Part shown: positions 56,271-64,000 of the stretch, one piece after another
Layout: each line of letters opens with the position of its first letter
Numbering within the stretch: position 1 is the stretch's first letter
Source of the DNA: Granulosicoccus sp045106195
GTDB lineage: Bacteria > Pseudomonadota > Gammaproteobacteria > Granulosicoccales > Granulosicoccaceae
NCBI GenBank assembly: GCA_045106195.1
Contig: JBGCEH010000006.1
Span: 248,001-312,000, forward strand
Reading direction: 5' to 3'
DNA: 64,000 nucleotides
Notes under the pieces: model-generated
What the model was told of the DNA's origin: nothing
Database searches by the model: none
Seen by the model: the letters and a program-made list of their open reading frames with translations, nothing else
Position numbers and translations under genes: made by a program

Positions 56271-57487
56271 GCTGACTGGCTCTGTGCGAAGGCCGTGATT
56301 TTCTCCAGGGCTTCGGCCAGCACCTCATCAGGAACTGCAAATGAAAGGCGAAAATGATCATCCCAATCTGATCCGAAAGCCAGACCGGGCGTGGTGGCTA
56401 CGCCAGTCTGGCGCAAAAGTCCTGCACAAAACTCGTTTGAGTTCATACCCAGCGCGCTACTATCCACAAATACAAAAAAACCGGCTTTTGGCAATGCTGC
56501 CTTTAACTGGACGTTACCTTGTAACCAGGTAGCGATAAGTTCCAGACGGGACTCAAGCTTGTGCCGGTAGTCATCAAGAAACGCCAGCTCGGGGTCCCAA
56601 CTCTCAGCCAGAGCTTGCTGGATAAAGGTGCAAGTGTTGGTATTCATATGCTGTTGGATTTTGATGGCTCTTCCCTTGATCGCATCAGGCAATGTGCAAT
56701 AGCCTACACGCCACCCTGTCAGAGCATGAGACTTACTGAAGCCGTTGATAGTAACAACGTGCTTTGGCGATGCCTCAAACGACCCTGGGCTTGTGTGACG
56801 TGCATCACCCAACACGAGTTTTTCATATACCTCATCAGAGATGAGATAGATATTTTTGCTCGCAGCTAACTCATAAAGTTTTTTCAACTCACTATCAGAA
56901 CTAACGTATCCAGCCGGGTTATTAGGGCTGTTTATCAGAATTGCACGGGTTTTACTGTTAATGGTAGCCTCGATCGCGTCTAGCGGGAGAGCATGGGACG
57001 TTTTGTCGACATATACCGTATGCACTTTCGCAGACGGCTCAGCCAGGTAAATTTGAGGAATAAAACTCACAAAACACGGAGACACTACTATAACCTCGTC
57101 TTCCGGTTCCAGCATTGCCATTAATACCGTACTAAGCGCCTGTTTTGCACCAGCAGTCACCATGATGGAGGAGGCAGGGCAGCTTACGTTGTTATCTGCC
57201 TTGAGTTTGTCGGCAATGAGCTCTCGCAGCGGTGCCACACCCAGCGCTCCACTATAGCGGCTGTTGCCTTGCGACAATACCTTGTGCACTGCCTCAATTA
57301 TGGCTGCCGGTGTTTCAAAATCCGGCTCGCCTAATCCCAACGATAATATAGGCTGTCCCTGTGCACGCCGTTCGTTCGCAGCTTCTGCGAACTGTAAGGT
57401 CAATGATGCTCCGATCTCTTGCCTGAAATGCAACTGACTACCCTCTTTGCTTGGCACACATGTCTGTTGACACGCACAGTGTGTCAT
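56267..57487 (-). CDS. PLP-dependent aminotransferase, class I/II
   Basis: A 406-residue fold-type I aminotransferase of the AspC/AAT subgroup. Visible are SLGLGEPDFETP near the N terminus, VTAGAKQALSTVL, NSPNNPAGYV, and the PLP-lysine in NGFSKSHALTGWRVGY. The last strands carry the substrate Arg in FRLSFAVPDEVL. First gene of the long minus-strand operon; the dehydrogenase overlaps its stop. The pair could interconvert an amino acid, its keto acid and its D-hydroxy acid. The N-terminal 20 residues with three Cys are unusual and the start could be internal. Confidence 0.88.
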   Translation of the reverse strand: MTHCACQQTCVPSKEGSQLHFRQEIGASLTLQFAEAANERRAQGQPILSLGLGEPDFETPAAIIEAVHKVLSQGNSRYSGALGVAPLRELIADKLKADNNVSCPASSIMVTAGAKQALSTVLMAMLEPEDEVIVVSPCFVSFIPQIYLAEPSAKVHTVYVDKTSHALPLDAIEATINSKTRAILINSPNNPAGYVSSDSELKKLYELAASKNIYLISDEVYEKLVLGDARHTSPGSFEASPKHVVTINGFSKSHALTGWRVGYCTLPDAIKGRAIKIQQHMNTNTCTFIQQALAESWDPELAFLDDYRHKLESRLELIATWLQGNVQLKAALPKAGFFVFVDSSALGMNSNEFCAGLLRQTGVATTPGLAFGSDWDDHFRLSFAVPDEVLAEALEKITAFAQSQSA

Positions 57488-57556
57488 TCAAACGTCGACA
57501 ACTCAGCCATATGCATCACAAATACAGTCGATGCCTTCTGACTGACTACACCAAAG

Positions 57557-59971
57557 TCAGCTTGTATCGCGTGACTGGTACACACGAATGTAGTCTATTA
57601 CCAGCTGAGCGGGGATTGCATTGGGATCCAGGGCATTGTCATTGAAGTCCCCTCCAACGGCCAGATTGGCCAGAACATACATGAGTTGGTAGGCAATTTC
57701 AGTGTCATATTCGCTATGTACTTTCACGCCGTCTACATACCAGTGAATCTCATCGTGCATCCACTGAACACCAAATGTATGAAAATCATCGGAAAAACTC
57801 GGCGCACCGGCTGCAAGCGTTGTTTTCTTAGAGGCACTCACCAGCTCTCCGATATCGTCACGATAATGAAAACTATGATGCACCGAGCGTGTGTCTTCAC
57901 CGAGAATTTCCATCACATCTATCTCGGGCGTCGGCCCGACGTAATATTTGTTCAGGAGCCAGAAAGCCGGCCATAGGCCGTTACCCTCAGGGACCTTGGC
58001 GCGAATTTCCGCATACCCCTTTGAAAAAGGAAAAGATTCGCGCGAGGTAATCAGGCCAGAGGTGTAGTCAGGTTGCGTATAGCCGGGCTGGCGCCAACTG
58101 ATGGGGTTGGTATCCCAATAACTGCTGCCATTGGCGGGCAGTGCCGGCGGCATGTCACCCGAGTCAGCGGCGGTTCTCGCATGGATGGTCAAGTTACCAG
58201 CGGACACCGTGAAGGGCGAATAATTGGCTGAACGATCAGCACCCAGCGCATCGACATAATACTGCTGTTCGTTATTGATAGGCAGAAACGGCCCCCAAAC
58301 GAACGACGTGGACCATTTATCCGCATTCAGGGTTGAGCCGGTAAATTCATCGTTAAAGACAAGCTGGTACTCATTCAAGTTGACTGGCACAGATAGCTTT
58401 TTCGTGTACGCCCGCACATAGTCAATTTCATATACGGCTGGAAATTCCGTAAACTGATCTGGCGATCTCGGCCAGTTGCCGCCAACGGCAAGGTTGAGTA
58501 TCAGATACATTGCCTGCCCGGCGATGTCGAAGTCATCATCGGTGACACGATGAACCTCAACGCCATCGACGTAAAAAATGATCTGTCCCGGCTCCCATGC
58601 AACCCCAAATACATGAAAGTCCTCGGTAAAGTCCGGACCAACAGTGCGGTTGTTGGGGGTAGAGATGAGTTCCCAGTCATTCTCGGGCTTAAAATAATGA
58701 TACGTGTGGTAGATACGGTTTCTTTTGTCCCCCAGGAACTCCATGATGTCTATTTCGGGTATCCGGTGAACGTAGTGTGTATTCAACATCCACACCGCCG
58801 GCCATAGCCCCTGCCCTCCAGGCAGCTTTGCGCGCGCCTCCACATAGCCATGTGTCATTTTGAAAGTGTCATAGGTCGTAATGATGCCCGACAGATAGTT
58901 CACGTCATTAACGTCGTACTCCGGGCTGGGCCGGTATTCGAGATATTGCCCCCACACCGGGTCGTCCACATCAGGCTTTACGGGTGGCTTGAGACTGCTG
59001 GTGACCTCGGTAGCCGTAATTTTCAAGGTTCCCTGAGCGGTTAGAGTGAAAGGATCGTATTCGAACCCGCTGTGCATCCCCAAAGAGTCAACATACAACT
59101 GCTCTTCATTGTTGATGGGCTTATACGGTCCCCAGAGCAATCCTGAATTCCATTTGCTGGTATCCAGCTGACCACCACCGTTGAATTCATCCTGAAATAC
59201 CAGTTCGTAGTCGGAAATACGCGGCACGGCGGGTGTCGGGGCGACCGTGGGAAATAGCATCCTTGCACCGAGCGGATCGTTGTCCTCGTCAACGGCGTAG
59301 GCTGTTTCTGAGGTCATCACCCAATAGGCATCCCAGGGTTGCAACACGCTGTTCTGTCTTATCAGTTCATACCCCGCGCTGAGACCCAGATATCGATAGA
59401 ATCCGGGTTCTATGGATCGGGGCGATTGCAGCGCTTCATTGAGCGTACATCCGAAAAAGCAATTGGCAGCACCAGTAACAAAGCTGACTCCGCTCATGGG
59501 CAATGGCGCATCATGGTTGAAGCCCACCATGGACCAGGTCTTGCGGTTGTCTCTGACATCAAGCTCTGACTCGATGCATCCCTGTATGGCAGAACAACCC
59601 GGAATTTCGGCAACCGCAACTGCGGGGCTGTTGGCAGGCACATCAATGGTTACGCTACTGCCCGTTCTCTGAAGTATCCAGTAACCAAGGCCTGCCTCGA
59701 GGGGTTGACCGAGAGGTGCTGCAAAGTAGTTACCATTGGGTCCATCCTGCGGGTTGAAGCCGTACACGATCCAGCCACTGCCGTACCGGTCGAGCGGAAG
59801 ATCATCCCCGAATACCTGCCCGAGTGTTCCTGCAGCTTTCGGGTCTACTGGCAGTGACAGCATCACCCACTCATTGTTGGGTATGACCTTGGACGGAGGA
59901 GCTGCCAAAGTGCTGAATGACAAGAACAGCAAAGTGCAGAGAGCGAAAAGTCGAACAATTTGAGACGTCAT
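57557..59971 (-). CDS. Secreted protein with accessory module and two tandem GH16 domains
   Basis: An 804-residue exported protein. The ATG at 59971 begins a signal peptide (MTSQIVRLFALCTLLFLSFS, cleavage after LAA). Residues about 25-245 form an accessory module shared with the SGNH hydrolase at 60795. Two GH16 domains follow (about 250-525 and 530-804), each opening with YxLVFxDEF and each with an intact ExDxxE site: EIDIMEFLG near residue 405 and EIDVMEILG near 684. GH16 enzymes cut beta-linked glucans or galactans with retention. Self-glycan or environmental substrate is not decided. Divergent from the SGNH gene. Confidence 0.9.
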   Translation of the reverse strand: MTSQIVRLFALCTLLFLSFSTLAAPPSKVIPNNEWVMLSLPVDPKAAGTLGQVFGDDLPLDRYGSGWIVYGFNPQDGPNGNYFAAPLGQPLEAGLGYWILQRTGSSVTIDVPANSPAVAVAEIPGCSAIQGCIESELDVRDNRKTWSMVGFNHDAPLPMSGVSFVTGAANCFFGCTLNEALQSPRSIEPGFYRYLGLSAGYELIRQNSVLQPWDAYWVMTSETAYAVDEDNDPLGARMLFPTVAPTPAVPRISDYELVFQDEFNGGGQLDTSKWNSGLLWGPYKPINNEEQLYVDSLGMHSGFEYDPFTLTAQGTLKITATEVTSSLKPPVKPDVDDPVWGQYLEYRPSPEYDVNDVNYLSGIITTYDTFKMTHGYVEARAKLPGGQGLWPAVWMLNTHYVHRIPEIDIMEFLGDKRNRIYHTYHYFKPENDWELISTPNNRTVGPDFTEDFHVFGVAWEPGQIIFYVDGVEVHRVTDDDFDIAGQAMYLILNLAVGGNWPRSPDQFTEFPAVYEIDYVRAYTKKLSVPVNLNEYQLVFNDEFTGSTLNADKWSTSFVWGPFLPINNEQQYYVDALGADRSANYSPFTVSAGNLTIHARTAADSGDMPPALPANGSSYWDTNPISWRQPGYTQPDYTSGLITSRESFPFSKGYAEIRAKVPEGNGLWPAFWLLNKYYVGPTPEIDVMEILGEDTRSVHHSFHYRDDIGELVSASKKTTLAAGAPSFSDDFHTFGVQWMHDEIHWYVDGVKVHSEYDTEIAYQLMYVLANLAVGGDFNDNALDPNAIPAQLVIDYIRVYQSRDTS

Positions 59972-60242
59972 ACTTGTGAGATTTGAGAAGAAGATTAAAC
60001 AAGAAGGGGTATGTCGCAGAGTCGACTTTGAACCAGGAAAGTCCATAGGGCGTCACTACAACCATTTATACGTGCGGAATTATCGGTGACAGAATGTTAC
60101 GTGCAACCCCCACTATCGCAGAATTATCAAGGAGTTACTCCGACGGGTCAATCGCGCCAACGACAATAACCATCGTTCTGAACGCTGGCAGGCATAGGCA
60201 CGCCATATTCGCAGGCATTGTCCCGCACGTCTCCTCGTGCAT

Positions 60243-60259
60243 GGTTTGTTTAACAAACC
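60243..60259. promoter_or_regulatory. 17-base palindrome, candidate operator
   Basis: GGTTTGTT-T-AACAAACC has two perfect eight-base arms around one central base. This form is typical of binding sites for dimeric helix-turn-helix regulators. It lies 272 bases from the GH16 start and 536 bases from the SGNH start. The regulator is unknown. Confidence 0.45.
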
Positions 60260-60699
60260 TTGCCCTCCCGTGCTCTCGTACCGTTGTTACATAAGAATCA
60301 CTAGTAGAATGAGATGCTTGCCAAAATTACCATTACATTCCGTTCATTTTGAGACTATGCTCTCACTATCCAGCTGTGAACGTTGGAAACACCTGCATGC
60401 ATACTGTTGCAAACCGCTATGGGAAGCCGGCAGGTCTCCTCTCGCACACGCAGAATTGAGCAGAATTGAAATCAAGAGGACCCTCTATGCGAGAGGCACT
60501 GCACAAAATAACGGGATTTCGAAATGGTGCAGAAACGTCTCGATCGACATACCCGTCTCCGCGGCCACTCAGAAACCATTCCCGTTTATTCAACTGCAAT
60601 GAACTTCTCGATGCCTTGCCAGCTCTATGTATCAGGATAAAGAATCAGTCGCCCTGTGAGGTTTCTCTAATTTCCCGGAGTTAATTACAAGGACTTCAC

Positions 60700-60727
60700 C
60701 TGACTTACTGATTCTGGGTGCTAGTAT
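60700..60727 (+). promoter_or_regulatory. Candidate sigma-70 promoter for the SGNH gene
   Basis: CTGACT (60700-60705) and TAGTAT (60722-60727) are separated by 16 bases, with a TG one base before the second box (extended -10). Each hexamer matches four of six consensus bases. It lies about 67 bases upstream of the chosen ATG. Confidence 0.35.
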
Positions 60728-60794
60728 TCAACCGCGTGATCGACAGCCCAGCCAATTTTTGGCACATTGGCTTATCGATAGGACTCAGAGACAC

Positions 60795-62234
60795 ATGATG
60801 TACATGACCAAGAAAATTAAAGTATCCCTTCCGATTTGCCTGGGCGCGACGCTATTGATGTCGTCCATGCAGGCAGAGCTTGCTATCGCACAGAGCGCAA
60901 TCATGCCAATGGGTGACTCCATTACACAAGGGACGCGAGGACAATGCGGGTATCGAAGAATACTGACCCAGAACATGCTCAATGATCCCTCCTGCAATGT
61001 CTCCTTTGTTGGTCCAAGAGACAATCCTGATGGTACCACTGACGCTGCCATCTGCGCTGCCACCAACACAGACCACGCGGGCTTCTCAGGAAGAAACGCC
61101 GGTGAATTCACTGACGCGAGAATCGCAAACTGGGCAAATTTGTATAGCCCTGACTATTACCTCGTCCACATCGGGTCGAATGATATTTTCGAAGGTCAGA
61201 CAATCGCTGAAATAATGGCCAATATCGAACTGGTCGTGTTTCGCGTGCGCACACGCTCACCCAATGCAGTCATGCTACTGGCTAACGTCATCCCCTGGGA
61301 CACGGTTAGTTCAAGCCCCATATTCGGGCCCTTTGATAACCCGGACGTTGATGAGCTTGTCATGACGGCAGCCCTGTCTTCAGCTATCGAATCCTATGTT
61401 GCCAGCTTGAACGACCCCGCCGTCAGACTCGTCGATGTGCGCAGTGGTTTCAACAACTCGACAATGACCGTCGACGGCGTTCATCCCAACGATCTTGGCG
61501 AAGCGCTTATCGCTTCACGGTTCCAGCAAGCGCTTCAGGATGTAGGTGTGTGCGACGTTGTTGTACCGCCCACCAAAACGCTGGCAAGAAATCAGTGGTA
61601 TCAACTGTCACTGCCAGCCAACCCCAATGGTCTCAATCGCGTTAGAGATATCTTCGACAACCTTACCCCCGGACAGTATGGCTCTACATGGCAGGTGTTC
61701 AGCTGGAACCCCAACCAGTCCGATACCCCAAGGCAGTACACGGATGTTGGCATCGACGGCGTGATGAGCCAGGGCATGGGTTACTGGGTATTACAGACAG
61801 AGCGCGAGTCGCTCACCATTGATATGCCAGTGGGCTCGACGCTTACGCCGCTAAGCAGTCTTTCGCAATGTACATCGGAAGCCGGGTGTTTTCGTGTCCC
61901 TTTGACAGCGCAGACAACATCCCAGATCGACGGCACAAAAGGTGCGTTCGAATGGGAGCTTGCCGGCTATCCCCATTTTCAGGCTTCGCAGTTTTCCAGC
62001 ACTCGCGTAACAACATCGGCTGAAGGCTCTTGCGGCAACGCTACTGGCTGCTCGCCGGCGCAGGCAGACACCAGCCAGGTCATGAACGACACCCTTTTCC
62101 GATGGAATGGTCAGATCAACGCCTATGATCGTATCAGTGGTGATGATGAGTTGCTGCCATGGGACGGTGTCTGGGTGCCTGTGCTGGGACAAGGCGCTAA
62201 CGGAAACACACGCTGGATTACTGCTCCAGAGTAA
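60795..62234 (+). CDS. Secreted SGNH/GDSL hydrolase with C-terminal accessory module
   Basis: A 479-residue exported esterase-like protein. The ATG at 60795 precedes a signal peptide ending near AIAQS. The SGNH domain (about 33-255) has block I MPMGDSITQG with the catalytic Ser, block III HIGSND and block V DGVHPND with the Asp/His pair. Such domains often remove acetyl groups from polysaccharides. From about residue 257 a module begins (NQWYQLSLPANPNG, YGSTWQVFSWNPNQ, GMGYWVLQTERESLTIDMP, LLPWDGVWVPV) that is clearly related to the N-terminal module of the GH16 protein. Upstream in-frame TTG at 60759 is less likely. Confidence 0.9.
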   Translation: MMYMTKKIKVSLPICLGATLLMSSMQAELAIAQSAIMPMGDSITQGTRGQCGYRRILTQNMLNDPSCNVSFVGPRDNPDGTTDAAICAATNTDHAGFSGRNAGEFTDARIANWANLYSPDYYLVHIGSNDIFEGQTIAEIMANIELVVFRVRTRSPNAVMLLANVIPWDTVSSSPIFGPFDNPDVDELVMTAALSSAIESYVASLNDPAVRLVDVRSGFNNSTMTVDGVHPNDLGEALIASRFQQALQDVGVCDVVVPPTKTLARNQWYQLSLPANPNGLNRVRDIFDNLTPGQYGSTWQVFSWNPNQSDTPRQYTDVGIDGVMSQGMGYWVLQTERESLTIDMPVGSTLTPLSSLSQCTSEAGCFRVPLTAQTTSQIDGTKGAFEWELAGYPHFQASQFSSTRVTTSAEGSCGNATGCSPAQADTSQVMNDTLFRWNGQINAYDRISGDDELLPWDGVWVPVLGQGANGNTRWITAPE

Positions 62235-62244
62235 AACCTGTCAG

Positions 62245-62292
62245 CGGGAGTGCTTGCCCATTTGCCAAAGGCCGGTGCAAGCACTCCCGTTT
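62245..62292. terminator. Strong terminator hairpin between SGNH and beta-helix genes
   Basis: CGGGAGTGCTTGC (62245-62257) and GCAAGCACTCCCG (62277-62289) form a perfect 13-pair stem, with a small inner GCC/GGC stem in the loop, followed by TTT. It lies 11 bases after the SGNH stop and between convergent genes, so it may serve both. Confidence 0.75.
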
Positions 62293-62346
62293 CACTGCGT
62301 TCCTGCGCCCTTCGTCACGTCCGTTTTCAATTCCTGCAGCAATCTC

Positions 62347-64000
62347 CTAGCGATAAATAGCGTTCAGAAAATCGATTTCGAACACATTACCTGTTGCTTC
62401 GAAGCGCCCACCGCGGTCATCGTAACCATGATCGAAACTGAAGAAGTATCTCACTGACCCATCGCCGTGGACGAAGTTGTTATTAGCCGATGAGTTGGTA
62501 GCTTCGAAACCGGTGCTATCGCGTGGCTTGGTGCTCATCCTAGCCGTGATTATCTGTGGAATATTGTTACTGTTCGGATCAAGCTGATCCGTAATTTCAA
62601 TATCGTTGCAGTCATAATGGATATTGTCCTGAATATCTGTCCCGTACTGCACCTGAGTAATGAACACATAATCGTAGCGACTACCTGCACCAATCTTCAC
62701 TCTGTTATTGCGTGCCTCAACATTGTCGGAAAACTGCACCTCCACATGAGATAGCAGTGCACGGTTACCCAAGGGTCCGGATTTTACCGCCCACTCGTGA
62801 AAGTTCGATAACACCTTGGCATTGTCTTCCTGATGTTTGGTAAAGCGCTTGCCAGCATCCAGCGTTCGGTTGGCGTATATCTTTACTGGATGTTGAATAC
62901 TGGTTGACGTATAAGACTGCTGCGTAAAGAACTCAGAATCTTTCAACTTTCCGTTGGATTGATGCTCACGGGCGTAGTTGCTCACGATGTAGCCCCCCGA
63001 TGTTGTCTGGTTATGCCCACCATTCATCCATATTGCATTTGCCCTTGCCGTTTTGTCGCTGCGGCTTGTGTCGTTGACAATATTTTCAAAGGTGTTGCAG
63101 GCTACATAGAAGTCATCCGCACCGCGTATGTAGACTCCCGCAGCGTTCTCGTGATTCCGGTGATAAATGTTGCTGAAGCCGCTGTCCACGAGTGTAAATC
63201 GATGCGACCCATTGGATACTTCAAAACCAGTGGTTACCGTACTTGACCCCTTGGCGTCGATGGGCGAACTGAATATCCTTACATCGGAGGCGTTGATCCT
63301 CACAATATCACCAGCCCCTGAAACAGGCTCCATAGGCATGTTGAAGATATCCACAGACACATTGATGTCCAGACCACTGACTTTGTAGGTTCCCTGACCC
63401 ACCAGTGATTTACCCTGATTTGAATTAATCACCGATTCCAGCATCGAGGTGTCATTTCCGCCCGATGGCGCTGGCAACTGAATGGCATTGGATGGGGGTG
63501 TTGGCGTCGCCACGGCAGACACGGTCTGATTGTCAGAATCCAGGTCCCAGAAACACACGTCAGGGTTCTGGTACATGAATTCAGCGACGTAATGATCATC
63601 ATCCATGTAACAGGCGTTTGACAGGCCGGCAGCCTCAATTTGTGCAAACGTCATCGTCAGGCCGCCACCACTGTTCGAAGTCGGCGCTGAAGGTTCCGGA
63701 TCTGGCTCAACGGGTGCAGGTTCCGGGTCTGGCTCTACAGGTGCAGGTTCCGGGTCTGGCTCCACAGGTGATGGTTCCGGGTCTGGCTCTACAGGTGCAG
63801 GTTCCGGGTCCGGCTCTACCGGTGCAGGCTCCGGGTCTGGCTCTACCGGTGCAGGCTCCGGATCTGGCTCTACAGGTGCAGGCTCCGGATCTGGCTCTAC
63901 AGGTGCAGGCTCCGGATCTGGCTCTACAGGTTCAGGTTCCGGGTCTGGTTCAACGGGTGCAGGCTCCGGGTCTGGTTCGGCAGGTGCGGGCTCCGGGTCT
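62347..64000 (-). CDS. Secreted/surface beta-helix-like protein with Pro/Glu-rich repeat stalk (5' partial)
   Basis: The frame is open to the window edge, so the N terminus and any signal peptide are missing; 550 codons to the stop are visible. From the edge inward there are eleven copies of a nine-residue PDPEPAPVE-type repeat, a short Ser/Gly linker, then about 435 residues colinear with the protein at 44991. Shared blocks include YVAEFxYQNP, PAPSGGxDTS, LVGQGTYKV, IFNMPMEP, ARANAIWMNG, LDAGKRF, YDYVFITQV and SSANNN. The predicted fold is a parallel beta-helix. The repeat probably forms an extended acidic stalk that displays the domain away from the cell. A polysaccharide lyase or epimerase role is suggested by fold and context only. 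Confidence 0.78.
   Translation of the reverse strand, partial: DPEPAPAEPDPEPAPVEPDPEPEPVEPDPEPAPVEPDPEPAPVEPDPEPAPVEPDPEPAPVEPDPEPAPVEPDPEPSPVEPDPEPAPVEPDPEPAPVEPDPEPSAPTSNSGGGLTMTFAQIEAAGLSNACYMDDDHYVAEFMYQNPDVCFWDLDSDNQTVSAVATPTPPSNAIQLPAPSGGNDTSMLESVINSNQGKSLVGQGTYKVSGLDINVSVDIFNMPMEPVSGAGDIVRINASDVRIFSSPIDAKGSSTVTTGFEVSNGSHRFTLVDSGFSNIYHRNHENAAGVYIRGADDFYVACNTFENIVNDTSRSDKTARANAIWMNGGHNQTTSGGYIVSNYAREHQSNGKLKDSEFFTQQSYTSTSIQHPVKIYANRTLDAGKRFTKHQEDNAKVLSNFHEWAVKSGPLGNRALLSHVEVQFSDNVEARNNRVKIGAGSRYDYVFITQVQYGTDIQDNIHYDCNDIEITDQLDPNSNNIPQIITARMSTKPRDSTGFEATNSSANNNFVHGDGSVRYFFSFDHGYDDRGGRFEATGNVFEIDFLNAIYR
63701..63997. repeat. 27-base tandem repeat, eleven units
   Basis: Eleven contiguous 27-base units starting TCTGG on the plus strand encode PDPEPAPVE-type nonapeptides on the minus strand. 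Variation is mostly silent or A/S/T substitutions (for example one unit encodes PSPVE). The array continues to the window edge, so the total copy number is unknown. Confidence 0.93.

Larger units (their letters stand above)
59972..60794. other. 823-base divergent intergenic region
   Basis: This is the largest gap of the window, between the divergent GH16 and SGNH genes. It holds a 17-base palindrome (60243-60259), a candidate promoter for the SGNH gene (60700-60727), and only short weak open frames with no family similarity or ribosome binding sites. The length suggests complex regulation, or an unseen small RNA or leader. Confidence 0.5.

Noticed and set aside
60237..60602. 121-codon open frame in the long intergenic region
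   Set aside because: No ribosome binding site, biased Cys/His/Pro composition and no recognisable domain; it also runs over the 60243 palindrome.
63701..64000. Regular 27-base repeats resembling a repeat array
   Set aside because: The units are contiguous with no spacers and encode an uninterrupted Pro/Glu-rich peptide, so this is a coding tandem repeat and not CRISPR.

Overview
The window reads as chromosome of a Gram-negative gammaproteobacterium. The evidence is the set of housekeeping genes (TamA/TamB, CmoA/CmoB, GlpE, DjlA, RluB, TruD, RNase D, DUF1820) together with an outer-membrane polysaccharide export system. A marine genus such as Granulosicoccus is a guess from gene content only. 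No insertion sequences, phage genes or CRISPR arrays were seen. One tRNA-Ser(GGA) with encoded CCA lies at 6178-6269.

Layout. 1-4147: 3' part of a phosphate-uptake operon, pstC(partial)-pstA-pstB-phoU. 4188-10680: a secreted trypsin-like protease with a GlyGly-CTERM-like tail, a GST-family protein, tRNA-Ser, DUF1820, rluB, moaB, djlA, truD, glpE. 10929-17665: tamA-tamB (outer-membrane protein assembly) and rnd. 17960-25268: an unknown membrane/coiled-coil protein, a DAHP synthase, azlCD, cmoAB, an unknown 321-residue protein and a MnmD-like methyltransferase. 25632-30977: ugd, a MATE exporter, murB and a manC-type bifunctional enzyme; ugd and manC supply UDP-glucuronate and GDP-mannose. 31091-64000: a large surface-polysaccharide locus.

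The polysaccharide locus has several blocks. First come a Wzc/GumC-like co-polymerase/tyrosine kinase, a short GumB-like export protein and an outer-membrane beta-barrel. Next is a five-gene minus-strand operon (40946 to 35933) resembling the mycobacterial decaprenyl-phosphoryl-arabinose pathway: a HAD-UbiA fusion, a DprE1-like oxidase, a DprE2-like reductase, a small four-helix EamA/SMR protein and a sugar epimerase. Two glycosyltransferases and a VanZ-like protein follow. A long minus-strand operon (57487 to 46804) then carries an aminotransferase, a 2-hydroxyacid dehydrogenase, an ATP-grasp ligase, a multi-membrane GT-C-like protein, a PIG-L deacetylase, a glycosyltransferase, Wzx, an acyltransferase and a Wzy-like polymerase.

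Four secreted proteins are interleaved with this locus: two clear paralogues with a predicted beta-helix fold (44991-46478, and 62347 to the window end, the second with a tandem nine-residue Pro/Glu-rich stalk), a protein with two GH16 domains, and an SGNH hydrolase. The GH16 and SGNH proteins share an apparently undescribed accessory module of about 220 residues. The simplest reading is a Wzx/Wzy-type exopolysaccharide, probably carrying D-arabinofuranose-like and acyl/amide decorations, with its own set of secreted tailoring enzymes. No priming glycosyltransferase is visible in the window.
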